A stretch of DNA of 64,000 nt, taken from assembly GCA_965212595.1 (NCBI GenBank), contig CBDBVE010000020.1, positions 62,001-126,000 on the forward strand. Direction: 5' to 3'. This stretch comes from Poritiphilus sp965212595 (GTDB lineage Bacteria; Bacteroidota; Bacteroidia; Flavobacteriales; Flavobacteriaceae). Positions 27,261 through 36,163 of this stretch are shown in pieces. The notes below the pieces were generated by a model, which was given only the letters and a program-made list of their open reading frames with translations, did no database searches and had not been told where the DNA came from. Position 1 is the first letter of the stretch. Each line of letters begins with the position of its first letter. Position numbers and translations under genes: made by a program.

Positions 27261-27836
27261 ATGACAAAAGTACTCATACATCCAGAAGATCAAATAAAGC
27301 GGATTGACAACATGACAGACCGGCTCCAGACCCTAAAAAAGCTAAATACAGAACAGTACATTGGCAAACCTCATTCAAAATCCTGGTGCGTGATTGAGGT
27401 AGCTGAACATATGGTTATCTCCTACAATGCCTACCGAAAAAAGCTTGCAAGAGTGCTAGCTGAACTGCCTGAAGTAGAAGCAAAGCTGGTATCCGTCAAA
27501 GCCAGGCGCATGCCTTCTTTGATAATGAAGAGCCTGGCGCCAAAAGAAGGAAAGATCAGGTTTAAAGTAAAAACCCTTAAGGGTTTTGAACCTGTATTTA
27601 GTGAAAGTAGCCTTCAAGACCTAAATGCCGGCACAGTGCTTGCCAGCCTGGAGGAAACGCTTATTGATCTAAGGAGAATAATAACCGCCTACCCCACAAA
27701 GGACGTTAAAAGTATGCGTTTTAATTCGGCCATAGGTGCTTTGGTAAAATTCAACCTGGCCGAAGCCTGTGAATTCATCATCTGCCATAACGAAAGACAT
27801 TTCCAACAGATCGAGAATATTTTGCAGGAAGTTTAG
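27261..27836 (+). CDS. DinB-family protein
   Basis: 191 residues. Helices with metal-ligand His residues are visible: SKSWCVIEVAEHMVISYNAYRKK and the C-terminal EACEFIICHNERHFQQIENIL. This is the DinB/DUF1569-like four-helix fold. Reaction unknown. It is transcribed divergently from the AraC-type regulator (249-base gap without other genes) and converges on the VOC gene. Confidence 0.75.
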   Translation: MTKVLIHPEDQIKRIDNMTDRLQTLKKLNTEQYIGKPHSKSWCVIEVAEHMVISYNAYRKKLARVLAELPEVEAKLVSVKARRMPSLIMKSLAPKEGKIRFKVKTLKGFEPVFSESSLQDLNAGTVLASLEETLIDLRRIITAYPTKDVKSMRFNSAIGALVKFNLAEACEFIICHNERHFQQIENILQEV

Positions 27837-27874
27837 ACACCTAACTAACCGCAAACCTTATAAATCGGAAGCGT

Positions 27875-28327
27875 CTATTTTTCCCAGTGTTGGATTTCGA
27901 TGAGATTGCCTTCGGGGTCTTTGACATATACAAAGGTTAATTTACCCACATCCGGAATATGTTGTTCAGTAATCTGCCCAAAACAGCTGCCTCCATTTGC
28001 AATTACCTTATCTACCAACTGAGAAACGCTATGTACTTCGAACGAAATATGACCAAAGCCCTTTGCATTGGGAAGGTCCTGGCCTCTGGGTACCATTTCA
28101 TCGTAAGAGTAAATCTCTAGAGTGGGCCCGGTTTCACCATGGCCCGGGAGCAAGAGATGTACACCTTCTAAACTGGCATTTGAAACTCCGGTACCCTGGC
28201 TTAGCCATACCCCTTCTTGCTTTCTTTTGGGAGGCACGATCCTGCAATCAAATACTTTAATGTAGAAATCAGCCAGTCGTTCCCAGTCTTCACTAATGAT
28301 ATTTGTATGTACGTATTTCAGAGCTAT
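27875..28327 (-). CDS. VOC-superfamily (glyoxalase-like) protein, apparent ATA start
   Basis: The conventional start would be GTG at 28235-28237, giving 120 residues, but the 30 codons upstream are in frame, uninterrupted and clearly part of the fold (KYVHTNIISEDWERLADFY). The natural beginning would be I/M-A-L-K-Y-V-H at ATA 28325-28327, directly after an upstream stop; ATA stands where ATG is expected. The full protein is 150 residues, the usual length. HTN, HISFEV and LIEIQ provide the metal-ligand positions. Either a non-standard start, a start at the CTG at 28319-28321, or a recent ATG-to-ATA mutation is possible. Confidence 0.75.
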   Translation of the reverse strand: MALKYVHTNIISEDWERLADFYIKVFDCRIVPPKRKQEGVWLSQGTGVSNASLEGVHLLLPGHGETGPTLEIYSYDEMVPRGQDLPNAKGFGHISFEVHSVSQLVDKVIANGGSCFGQITEQHIPDVGKLTFVYVKDPEGNLIEIQHWEK

Positions 28328-28387
28328 CGAAGTTTAATTTCAATTGCTAATTGCTAAATGTTAGTTGTTAATTGATCTAGCTAAGCG

Positions 28388-28750
28388 TTAGGAATTCTTT
28401 AAATAGTGGTCCGTGCCGTCTAACCAATCAGCCCTAATAGGTGTCCAGGTATCGGTTTCTTCTACATCGCCAATCATCAGTGCTTCATGTGGGAGATGCG
28501 CGGGGATAACAAGTACGTCGCCTGCATTTAGATCAATAACTTCTTCTTTCCCGGCTCCCAGCCAAAAACGTATCGTCCCAGATTGTACCTGGGTGATTTG
28601 CTCATTTTCATGACTGTGAAGGGGTACCAGAAAGCCATCCTTAAATTTCATTTTGGCAATCATTAGCTTATCGCCATAAACAAGTCTCCGTTCCATTTTT
28701 GGCGTTACTTTTTCTACAGGAACTTCATCCCAATTGATCTTTTTTAACAT
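28388..28750 (-). CDS. cupin-domain protein
   Basis: 120 residues. Cupin motif 1 is PLHSHENEQITQVQSGTIRFWLG and motif 2 is DVLVIPAHLPHEA, giving the His/Glu metal site of a single beta-barrel. The function may be enzymatic or sugar sensing. It lies at the end of an operon with a DUF1080 lipoprotein (18-base gap) and an alcohol dehydrogenase (11-base gap), which suggests sugar or polyol metabolism. Confidence 0.85.
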   Translation of the reverse strand: MLKKINWDEVPVEKVTPKMERRLVYGDKLMIAKMKFKDGFLVPLHSHENEQITQVQSGTIRFWLGAGKEEVIDLNAGDVLVIPAHLPHEALMIGDVEETDTWTPIRADWLDGTDHYLKNS

Positions 28751-28768
28751 ATCGGGTATATCTAAAAT

Positions 28769-29455
28769 TTAGTTACTCAGACTTTTTATCGGGGTCAATA
28801 CCAACTTCCGAAACTCAACTTCGGCGCCTTCGGCTTGCAGTGCCAGTTTGCCTTTACTTACTGTCGCGTCGTAGCCGTAATTTACCAAATCTCCATTTAC
28901 CCAAACCTTTATTTGATTTCCAAGACACTCAATGGTCATGGAGTTCCACTTACCTAAGGGCCGCTCAGACCCATCGGTAAGGTTTTTAATTCGGCGAAGT
29001 TTTCCTTCGGTAATACCCCATTCTTCTTGCGGACCTCTGCGTTCCAGCATATTATCTGTGGTAATGTCTTCGACAATGACCCAAAAATCTCCTGCATTTT
29101 CGTGCTTCATTTGCACTTCTATTGATTTAGGAAACATCTTGTACAAAGAACGTGGGGTACTGGCAAAGACCAGAACTCCACAATTACCAGGAGTTCCAGG
29201 GAATCTGTATTCAACCTCCAAACGAAAATCTTCATATTCTTTATCACTTATTAAGTGTCCTTGCGGTGTTCCAAGGCTGACAAGCATACCATCTCTTACG
29301 ATAAAGGGGTTTCTCGCATCTGGAATGCTATCCATCTCAGGAACATCAATGTACCAGCCTTCCAGGTCTGTTCCATTGAACAAAGAGGTGGGTTTTTCTG
29401 CCTGGTAGCAGCTGTAAAAGATTAGAACAAGGCTAAGCATAGCTAAGTTTCGCAT
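28769..29455 (-). CDS. DUF1080 (3-keto-disaccharide hydrolase-type) lipoprotein
   Basis: 228 residues. Lipobox LIFYSC near residue 16. The DUF1080 concanavalin-like fold is evident: SLFNGTDLEGWYID, SDKEYEDFRLEVEYRF, GNCGVLVFASTP, GKWNSMTIECLGNQIKVWVNG and the terminal VEFRKLVLTPI. Recently characterised members hydrolyse 3-keto-glycosides. The dehydrogenase and cupin neighbours fit a pathway that oxidises and cleaves sugars. Confidence 0.85.
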   Translation of the reverse strand: MRNLAMLSLVLIFYSCYQAEKPTSLFNGTDLEGWYIDVPEMDSIPDARNPFIVRDGMLVSLGTPQGHLISDKEYEDFRLEVEYRFPGTPGNCGVLVFASTPRSLYKMFPKSIEVQMKHENAGDFWVIVEDITTDNMLERRGPQEEWGITEGKLRRIKNLTDGSERPLGKWNSMTIECLGNQIKVWVNGDLVNYGYDATVSKGKLALQAEGAEVEFRKLVLTPIKSLSN

Positions 29456-29466
29456 AGTTTTTTTGT

Positions 29467-30501
29467 TTAAAGTTCAAGCACTGTAATCCCCGCATTTTTG
29501 TTGTCACCGAGTGCAGGCAGGTATTCTGGTACCTTATCCATGGAAATTGTCTCAAAAGTCATTGCGTTGAGATCAATGCTACTTTTTCTAATAAGTTCAA
29601 ACATTTCTCCATAGCGATGGGCCTGCATCCCATGACTGCCAATTATTTCGAGTTCGTTCGCAATGACCAGAGACATAGGAACTGGTGGATGTTGATGTGA
29701 CCCCGTCATAAGACCTACCTGTATATGTTTACCCCGTTTTCTTAGGCTATTAATTGAATTTATACAAGTATCACTATGTCCTAAGGCATCCATGGAAATA
29801 TGAACACCCCCCTGACTGATATCCTTTATGGCCTCTACAGGGTCTGTTGTCAACGCATTAATAACAGCATGCGCACCCAGTTCTTTAGCCAAAGCACATT
29901 TTTCATCTGCAACATCTATTGCAATGACCTGCCCGCCAAACGCATTGGCTATCTGAATGGCCGAAAGCCCAACTCCGCCACAACCGTAGACTGCCACGAA
30001 CTGATCTGGTTGTAGTCTTCCCTGATCTTTTACCGCTCTATAGGCGGTAATAAATCGGCAACCCAAACTTGCAGCAGAAACAAAGTCAATTTCTTCCGGT
30101 AAGAGCACCAAATTCTGGTCTGCAAAAGCTATGGCCACATATTCGGCAAAGGAACCCCAGGCAGTAAAACCGGGTTGAAACTGATTATTACAAACTTGTT
30201 GATTCCCAGATTTACAATATTCGCAGCTGCCGCAGCCTCCAACAAAAGGTACTGTTACCCTTTGTCCTTTTTGCCAGTTTCTGACCTGTGTTCCAACTTC
30301 TATAATGGTACCCGCCAATTCGTGACCGGGAACATGAGGAAGTACAATATCGGGGTCATGGCCCATCCAGCCATGCCAATCGCTCAGGCACAAACCGCTG
30401 GCCTCAACCTTCAAAACAACTCCGTTCTCCGGTGGAACGGGGTCTGGAACTGTATCCACCCTTATAGGACCTTGAAATTGCTCATAAATAGTGGCCTTCA
30501 T
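29467..30501 (-). CDS. zinc-dependent medium-chain alcohol dehydrogenase
   Basis: 344 residues. Catalytic zinc ligands are suggested by GLCLSDWHG and PGHELAG; the structural zinc loop is GGCGSCEYCKSGNQQVC with four Cys. The NAD(P)-binding motif is GCGGVGLSAIQIA, followed by the Asp of IDVADEK that favours NAD. It acts on an alcohol, polyol or sugar in the cytoplasm. First gene of the operon with the DUF1080 lipoprotein and the cupin. Confidence 0.9.
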   Translation of the reverse strand: MKATIYEQFQGPIRVDTVPDPVPPENGVVLKVEASGLCLSDWHGWMGHDPDIVLPHVPGHELAGTIIEVGTQVRNWQKGQRVTVPFVGGCGSCEYCKSGNQQVCNNQFQPGFTAWGSFAEYVAIAFADQNLVLLPEEIDFVSAASLGCRFITAYRAVKDQGRLQPDQFVAVYGCGGVGLSAIQIANAFGGQVIAIDVADEKCALAKELGAHAVINALTTDPVEAIKDISQGGVHISMDALGHSDTCINSINSLRKRGKHIQVGLMTGSHQHPPVPMSLVIANELEIIGSHGMQAHRYGEMFELIRKSSIDLNAMTFETISMDKVPEYLPALGDNKNAGITVLEL

Positions 30502-30672
30502 AATGTTAGATGAATAACGAAATTAAGATATGGTAAAATAGCGAATTCTTTTCTGATAAACAGCAACTTTAGACTTAAGGCCTGGTATGACTATTATCAT
30601 GAAACTTTATCGAATAATATGTCATATTCGCTTCTACAGAATTGGTATTGCGATATCTATCTAAATGAAATT

Positions 30673-31497
30673 ATGAAAACTAACAGATTGCTTCGGTTGA
30701 CAGGTATATTCACAATAGTTGTCTTTTTTTCTAGTTGCATTGCTCTTGATGGCGTACAACAGAGCAGTAGAGGAGGAAAAAGGCTGGAGTATGTTATTAA
30801 GGGGCAAGGGTCTCCCAGCCTAGTATTTGAAACGGGTATGGGGCCTACTATAGTTTCTTGGAACCCAATCCTGGATTCCCTGTCACAGCACAGCAAAGTC
30901 TATGCTTACAATCGTCCGGGATATGGTCGAAGCAATTTAAAATATGCACCTAAAACAGTCACAGAGGTTGCGCAACAGCTGCATGCCAACCTTATTGCAA
31001 ATGAAGTTCGGCCACCTTATCTGCTGGTTGGGCATTCCCTGGGGGGGCTCTATGTCAATATGTTTGCGCGCTTATACCCGGAAGAAGTAATGGGTGTAGT
31101 TTTCCTGGACGCCTCTCACCCGGAACAATTTGAATACTTCAAAAACCATCAGGATCTTATTTACCTGATGCTCACAAATTCTATTCAAAACAGTCAAAGG
31201 CTTTACGAATTGGATATCATTCAAAGCGCGAATAGTATCTTTCTAAACGCTCCTGAATTCCCGGAAGTACCTGTTGCAGTTTTGACCGCCGGGAAGCCCT
31301 CTATGTTTGGTGGAAAAGCCATGCGAAAGCAATGGCTTTTATTTCAGGAAGACCTGGCCGCTCTTTCAAAGAATAGCGACCATATTGTAGTGAAAGGCAG
31401 TGGTCATTATATTCAAAGGGAGGCTCCGGGCCTCACCATTGCCAAAATCCTAAAAATTCTTAACCAGGACAAGGAAGAAGCTTTTGACACCAATTAG
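30673..31497 (+). CDS. alpha/beta hydrolase lipoprotein
   Basis: 274 residues from the ATG at 30673 (an upstream in-frame start at 30619 gives an N-terminus without a proper signal). Lipobox FFSSC near residue 20. The core has MGPTIVSWNPIL as oxyanion region, YNRPGYGRS, the nucleophile elbow VGHSLGGLY, Asp in VVFLDAS or later, and the His in VKGSGHYIQ. This is a generic esterase or C-C hydrolase fold, anchored outside the cytoplasm. Substrate unknown. Confidence 0.8.
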   Translation: MKTNRLLRLTGIFTIVVFFSSCIALDGVQQSSRGGKRLEYVIKGQGSPSLVFETGMGPTIVSWNPILDSLSQHSKVYAYNRPGYGRSNLKYAPKTVTEVAQQLHANLIANEVRPPYLLVGHSLGGLYVNMFARLYPEEVMGVVFLDASHPEQFEYFKNHQDLIYLMLTNSIQNSQRLYELDIIQSANSIFLNAPEFPEVPVAVLTAGKPSMFGGKAMRKQWLLFQEDLAALSKNSDHIVVKGSGHYIQREAPGLTIAKILKILNQDKEEAFDTN

Positions 31498-31565
31498 TAC
31501 GAAATATTAATCCGTTGGATTTCAAAAACGGTCTGTAAATAGTACCAATATTAGCTTTTCAATTC

Positions 31566-32264
31566 TCAGTTTAATTGTAAGGCCCAATCAACTGCCTGAT
31601 AGGCGTGAATTTTACTAGTGTCGAAAGTGGGGACCTGCACTTCATTCTCCGGTATTAGCAACGGAAGTTCGGTACATCCCAAAATAATACCTTCCACGCC
31701 CGCTATTAGAAGTCGCTCTATGATTTCCAGGCATTTGGTCTTAGACGCTTCGGTGAAAATTCCTTTTACCAGCTCATTATAAATAATGTCTTGCAATACT
31801 TTTCGATCTTTTGCGTCTGGGGTAATGACCTCAATACCGTGGTTTTCATTAAGGTGCCCCTTATAAAAATCCTTTTCCATGGTAAATGCGGTTCCCAGCA
31901 GGCCTACTTTTCTCAATCCCTTTTCTTTAATGGCCTCCGCGGTGGCGTCTGCAATATGGATAAAAGGAATATCCACATTTTGAGTGATGTGGTCACTAAC
32001 CAAATGAATGGTATTGGTGCATAGCACGATGAGGTCTGCTCCTGCCCGTTCAAGCTGTTTTGCCGCTATTTTCATACGGTCTCCTATGGCTTCCCAATTG
32101 CCTTCAAAAGATAACTTTTCAATTTCAGCAAAGTCTACCGTAAGCATGATATTCTTACTAGAATGTGACCCGCCCAGTAATTCTTGGGTTCTTCGGTTTA
32201 GAAATTCGTAATATACTTTAGACGACTCCCAACTCATGCCACCAATTAATCCTATTGTTTTCAT
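31566..32264 (-). CDS. aspartate/glutamate racemase family protein
   Basis: 232 residues from the ATG at 32262-32264. Starts KTIGLIGGMSWESS, with the two catalytic Cys in LIVLCTNTIH and IILGCTELPLL, one per half of the pseudo-symmetric fold. It interconverts L- and D-acidic amino acids, or a related substrate. Length and motifs match the cytoplasmic Asp/Glu/hydantoin racemase family. The gap 32285-32456 toward the next gene holds only AT-rich DNA. Confidence 0.85.
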   Translation of the reverse strand: MKTIGLIGGMSWESSKVYYEFLNRRTQELLGGSHSSKNIMLTVDFAEIEKLSFEGNWEAIGDRMKIAAKQLERAGADLIVLCTNTIHLVSDHITQNVDIPFIHIADATAEAIKEKGLRKVGLLGTAFTMEKDFYKGHLNENHGIEVITPDAKDRKVLQDIIYNELVKGIFTEASKTKCLEIIERLLIAGVEGIILGCTELPLLIPENEVQVPTFDTSKIHAYQAVDWALQLN

Positions 32265-32456
32265 AACTACTTCGTTTTTGATAAATATTCTGCTCCGCAA
32301 ATTTTGATTGAAAATAGCGAATTGAGCATTGTTCTAAAAATTGATTTATTTGCTTTGAGGTGAATTTCCTCAGGTTCTTTTACCCCTACTCTATTTGCTT
32401 TCATAGTTTTAGACAATTTGATATTTCGAGAAATCTAGATATAATATTTTAAAAAA

Positions 32457-32759
32457 TTACAAAACGGCCTTCAAGCTGTTCAAATAGTGTTCTATCACGG
32501 GTTCATTCCTACGGTAATATGTCCATTTCCCGTGTCTTGTCGGAATAATCAGATCTGCCTGCTGCATTGATGTCAGGTAGGTAGAAATGGTAGATTGCGA
32601 AAGACCCGCCTTGTCCTGTATGTACCCTACGCAAACACCGTCATCAAAATGGTCTATATCCTTGTGAGGAGGAAAATGCAGTTCGGGTTCCCTCAGCCAT
32701 TGCAGAATATGAAGCCTTGTTGAATTGGATAACACTTTATTTATAGCTACAACATCCAT
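32457..32759 (-). CDS. ArsR-family transcriptional regulator
   Basis: 100 residues. Winged helix: STRLHILQWLREPEL, then VGYIQDKAGLSQSTISTYLTSMQQADLIIPTRHGKWTYYRRN. There is no metal-binding Cys pair in the DNA-recognition helix, so it may sense a non-metal signal. A perfect palindrome directly upstream (32782-32805) is almost certainly its operator. Confidence 0.85.
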   Translation of the reverse strand: MDVVAINKVLSNSTRLHILQWLREPELHFPPHKDIDHFDDGVCVGYIQDKAGLSQSTISTYLTSMQQADLIIPTRHGKWTYYRRNEPVIEHYLNSLKAVL

Positions 32760-32781
32760 GATGTAAAAGTAGTAAATATCT

Positions 32782-32805
32782 ACATATCTAAAAATTTAGA
32801 TATGT
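32782..32805. promoter_or_regulatory. palindromic operator of the ArsR-type regulator
   Basis: Eleven-base arms ACATATCTAAA and its exact reverse complement are separated by two bases, 23 bases upstream of the regulator's ATG (32759). A weaker GTAG/CTAC pair lies next to it at 32769-32783. Position and perfect symmetry indicate an autoregulatory binding site for a small winged-helix dimer; assignment to this regulator is inference. Confidence 0.75.
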
Positions 32806-32819
32806 TAAATAATGTTAAA

Positions 32820-32838
32820 GGAGGTGCGAAACACCTCC
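32820..32838 (-). terminator. hairpin downstream of the EF-G-like gene
   Basis: Seven-base stem GGAGGTG/CACCTCC with a five-base loop. Read on the minus strand it follows the EF-G stop codon by about 28 bases and is succeeded by TTTAAC, a short T-run, so it works best as an intrinsic terminator of that gene. Confidence 0.5.
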
Positions 32839-32865
32839 CTATTGCCATGAAGTCGGTACTTCTAA

Positions 32866-34974
32866 TTATTCTACTTTAGCCACCAGATCTTGTTGGATAT
32901 TCTGTGGCACTGCCTGAAAGGAAGAGAAAACCGAATTGAAAGTAGCCTTCCCTTGCGTCAGTGAACGTAAATTAGTTGAGTAGCCGTAGAGCTCTGCGGC
33001 CGGGGTCATGCATCGCAGTACCTGATACCTGTCTACACTATCAATTCCCTGAATAATGGATCTCCTCGACTGTAAATCTGTCATCACACCTCCAACCATG
33101 TCTTCAGGAACTTTAACGGTTAACTCCTGAATTGGTTCGAGAAGCTTAGGCCTGGCATTCAAGAATGCCTCTTTAAAGGCATGGGCGCCTGCGATTTTAA
33201 AGGATATATCATTAGAATCTACAGAGTGCATTTTCCCATCGTGTACCATAACGCGAATGTCTCGGATATACGATCCTGTTAGCGGCCCTGATTCCATTAC
33301 TTCTAAGATTCCCTTCTTTATAGAAGGCATATAGCGGGCATCAATAACTCCGCCTACGATACAATTATAAAAGACCAATTTACCACCCCAATCAAGATCA
33401 ACTTCATCCTTCCCTCGCAGACTAAATCCCTGTGGTTCTGGCATACCTTCATACCAGGGTTCTATTTTGAGGTGTACTTCTCCAAACTGACCGGCGCCAC
33501 CCGACTGTTTTTTATGTCTATAACTTGCGGAGGCCGAACGCTGAATCGTTTCTCTGTATGCGATTCTTGGCTTTTCGAACCTGGCTTCCACACCATAGAC
33601 ATTCTTGAGGGTCCAACCAATGGTAGCCAAGTGTAATTCTCCCTGGCACCCTAAAATTAACTGCTTTAATTCCTTTGAATATTTAACCTCGACTGTGGGG
33701 TCCTGACTACTCATCTTTCGGAGGGCATCAGAGAGTTTTTCTTCATCCCTTTCATTTGCGGCAAATACCGCCTTCCTGGTTCTTGGACCAGGATATTGGA
33801 TGGGTCTAATAGTAACTTTAGAACCTCCCCTATTCAGGGTATCATTGGTTTCTGTGTGCTTTAATTTTAAGGTTGCCCCGATATCTCCTACCACCAGTCT
33901 CGAAACATTCTGGCGCTTCTTTCCATCCATGATGAATAGCTGGTTAAGGATCTCTGTTTCGCCATTTCTGGAGTTAACAAGCTTGTCATTCTGATTTACT
34001 TCTCCGGATTTGACCTTAAAAAAGGTAATCTGGCCTAAATTAGGTTGGTGTACGGTTTTAAAAACAAACAAGGATGCGGGCGCATCCTTCTTATTGATTA
34101 CAATTTCTCCTTCTACACTCTGCTCTGGCTTAAGATCTGTTGCAGAAGGAGCCACATTGTCTATGAAGCCCATAAGTCTTCCACTTCCCATATCGTTTAG
34201 GGCCGAAATGCAAAAAACCGGGAACAGTTCATGGTTCATCATCCCTATTTTGATCCCCTGCCTCATTTCATCCTCGTTCAAGGTTCCCTTCTCAAAGAAA
34301 AGCTCCATCAACGCTTCATCATTTTCAGCCGCCTTCTCAACCAATTCGTTATGAAGTTTGTCTGCCAGCTCTTTTTGATCGTCAGGGATTGGCACTTTTT
34401 CCGGTTTTCCACCCTCAGGGCCAAATTTGTAGCATTTCATTTTTAGAACATCAACAATACATTGGGCGCCGTCCAGGGTTATTGGGTATTGAATTTGAAC
34501 CGCATTCTTACCAACCAGTTCTTTTATATTCTTATAGCTATCCTCAAAATTGGCATTCATATGATCTATCTGGTTGATCACAAATAGCGTGGGTTTGTTA
34601 TAGGTATCAATATAATTCCAAATGATTTCCGTACCAATCTCCACACCGTGTTGAGCATTGAGCACCATAGCTACGGTGTCTGCCGCGCGCATGGAAGAAG
34701 TTATTTCTCCTATAAAATCGTCTAAGCCCGGGGTGTCAATAATATTGATTTTGTAATTCCGCCATTCTGTATGCAGAGGGGTTGCAAAGACTGAGGTCTC
34801 CCGTTCGTGTTCTATTTCATGGTAATCTGAGATGGTGTTTTTCCCCTCTACAGAGCCACGTCTGTTGATCAATCCTGCCTCAAAGAGCATGGTCTCAGCT
34901 AAGGTGGTCTTCCCACTTTTGTGGGCGCCCACCAAAACCATGTTTTTAATGTGTTTGGAATCAAATACTTTCAT
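32866..34974 (-). CDS. elongation factor G paralogue (EF-G-like GTPase)
   Basis: 702 residues, the usual EF-G length. P-loop GAHKSGKT at 16-23, DTPG at 80-83, and the base-recognition motif is NQID at 133-136 instead of NKxD. Domain II (MGSGRLMGFID, KVKSGEVNQNDKLVNSR), the domain IV-like stretch (SASYRHKKQSGGAGQFGEVHLKI) and domain V are all present. The N-terminus differs from housekeeping FusA, which usually begins with a RNIGI stretch. It may be a ribosome recycling or stress-specific factor. It is preceded by a 430-base gap and followed by a terminator-like hairpin. Confidence 0.8.
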   Translation of the reverse strand: MKVFDSKHIKNMVLVGAHKSGKTTLAETMLFEAGLINRRGSVEGKNTISDYHEIEHERETSVFATPLHTEWRNYKINIIDTPGLDDFIGEITSSMRAADTVAMVLNAQHGVEIGTEIIWNYIDTYNKPTLFVINQIDHMNANFEDSYKNIKELVGKNAVQIQYPITLDGAQCIVDVLKMKCYKFGPEGGKPEKVPIPDDQKELADKLHNELVEKAAENDEALMELFFEKGTLNEDEMRQGIKIGMMNHELFPVFCISALNDMGSGRLMGFIDNVAPSATDLKPEQSVEGEIVINKKDAPASLFVFKTVHQPNLGQITFFKVKSGEVNQNDKLVNSRNGETEILNQLFIMDGKKRQNVSRLVVGDIGATLKLKHTETNDTLNRGGSKVTIRPIQYPGPRTRKAVFAANERDEEKLSDALRKMSSQDPTVEVKYSKELKQLILGCQGELHLATIGWTLKNVYGVEARFEKPRIAYRETIQRSASASYRHKKQSGGAGQFGEVHLKIEPWYEGMPEPQGFSLRGKDEVDLDWGGKLVFYNCIVGGVIDARYMPSIKKGILEVMESGPLTGSYIRDIRVMVHDGKMHSVDSNDISFKIAGAHAFKEAFLNARPKLLEPIQELTVKVPEDMVGGVMTDLQSRRSIIQGIDSVDRYQVLRCMTPAAELYGYSTNLRSLTQGKATFNSVFSSFQAVPQNIQQDLVAKVE

Positions 34975-35404
34975 AGGAGTTTAGTTTAGTGTTGTACAAC
35001 AATTACTTAGTAATCAGGCCTTTTAAAATACAATATTTCTTGGTTTTTTTTAAATTTTGCCGATGTAATTTTGAAAAACCACGAGTTAAGGTATCATTTC
35101 AAAATAGCGTCTTTGGAAAACATCCTGTATAGGGCCGAGAAGGTTTTAAATATTCTTTCGTAACTCCGCAGGGCAACAAAGGAAGTGTAGGTGTAAGAGG
35201 AAGACCACATCTCCAAATTCTTTCAAAAACAGCTGGGGTCCAGACCCCGCCCCATTTAAAGTTAGAGGGGTTCCCTGCAACATTCTAGCAAGGATTAATT
35301 TTAAGTATTGTCTTCTGGCAGTGAGCCTAGGTTTTGATACAGATTTTGAATCGTATTCTAGAACATTCGTTTGTTATGGCAGGCCTTGTTTGATCAGCTT
35401 CAGA
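34975..35404. other. 430-base intergenic region, no gene seen
   Basis: No open frame of meaningful length on either strand. It contains a GGGGTC-CA-GACCCC inverted repeat at 35235-35248, without a T-run. The 5' side is T-rich and may carry the promoter of the EF-G-like gene. Two stretches look like decayed coding sequence but I cannot assign them. Confidence 0.4.
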
Positions 35405-36163
35405 TTAGTTTCCTTCGAACCACATTTTAAATTCTGAAACCTTTTCTCTACTGACAATGATATCTTTATCGATCTTTTGTTGAAGTGATAGTTTAAGTCT
35501 TCTATTGGAATACACCAAAACATCGTCAATGGCATTAATATTCACAATAAAACTTCTGTTTACCCTAAAGAACTGTTTTGGATCGAGCAGGCCTTCCAGG
35601 CTTTCCAATTTGTACTCAATGATATAAGTCTTTCCCTTCGAAGTCTTTAAATAAGCGTCCCTGCCTTCTGCATAAAAGGTAGTAATACTATCTGTAGTTA
35701 AGGAATGGATGTGATTTCCAAGACGTACAAGAAATCGGTCTTTATAATTTTTCTTGCCTAACTGCCGGGCCAGGGGCTTAAGCGCGCTATTACCTGAAAA
35801 TTGAGCCTTTAAAGTCTGTAACTTTTGCAAGGCTTTAGACAGGTCGGTAAAGGTGATGGGTTTTAAAAGGTAGTCAATGCTATTCACCTTGAAGGCATCT
35901 AGGGCAAATTCATCGAAGGCGGTCGTAAAAATAACTGGCTTTTTTACATCTACTTTTGAAAAAATCTCAAAGCTAAGTCCATCTGTCAACTGCACGTCCA
36001 TAAAAAACAGATCTACACTGTCCTGATGTTCCCCGATCCAGGGTATGGCCGATTCAAGTGAATCTAAAACGCTGAGAATTTCCAGTTCTCCGCTATATTT
36101 CAATAAATAGCGCTCTAGTTTTTCTGCAGCCAGCGGCTCATCCTCAATGATGACTATTTTCAT
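35405..36163 (-). CDS. LytTR-family response regulator
   Basis: 252 residues. Receiver domain with IIEDEPLAAEKLERYLLKY at the start, phospho-acceptor Asp56 in DLFFMDVQL, TTAFDEFALDAFKVNSIDYLLKPI at 95-120. LytTR DNA-binding domain at about 140-245 (IHSLTTDSITTFYAEGRDAYLKT, FFRVNRSFIVNINAIDDV). It is the last gene of an operon; its start overlaps the preceding kinase-like gene by 20 bases. LytTR regulators bind paired ~9-base sites. The upstream operator of this operon is a candidate target. Confidence 0.9.
   Translation of the reverse strand: MKIVIIEDEPLAAEKLERYLLKYSGELEILSVLDSLESAIPWIGEHQDSVDLFFMDVQLTDGLSFEIFSKVDVKKPVIFTTAFDEFALDAFKVNSIDYLLKPITFTDLSKALQKLQTLKAQFSGNSALKPLARQLGKKNYKDRFLVRLGNHIHSLTTDSITTFYAEGRDAYLKTSKGKTYIIEYKLESLEGLLDPKQFFRVNRSFIVNINAIDDVLVYSNRRLKLSLQQKIDKDIIVSREKVSEFKMWFEGN

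Noticed and set aside
28340..28375. AATTGCTAATTGCTAA repeat, also partly present near 21310
   Set aside because: Simple AT-rich dispersed sequence common in such genomes; no structure or function can be supported.
35235..35248. GGGGTC/GACCCC inverted repeat as a terminator
   Set aside because: No T-run follows on either strand and no gene ends close enough to use it.
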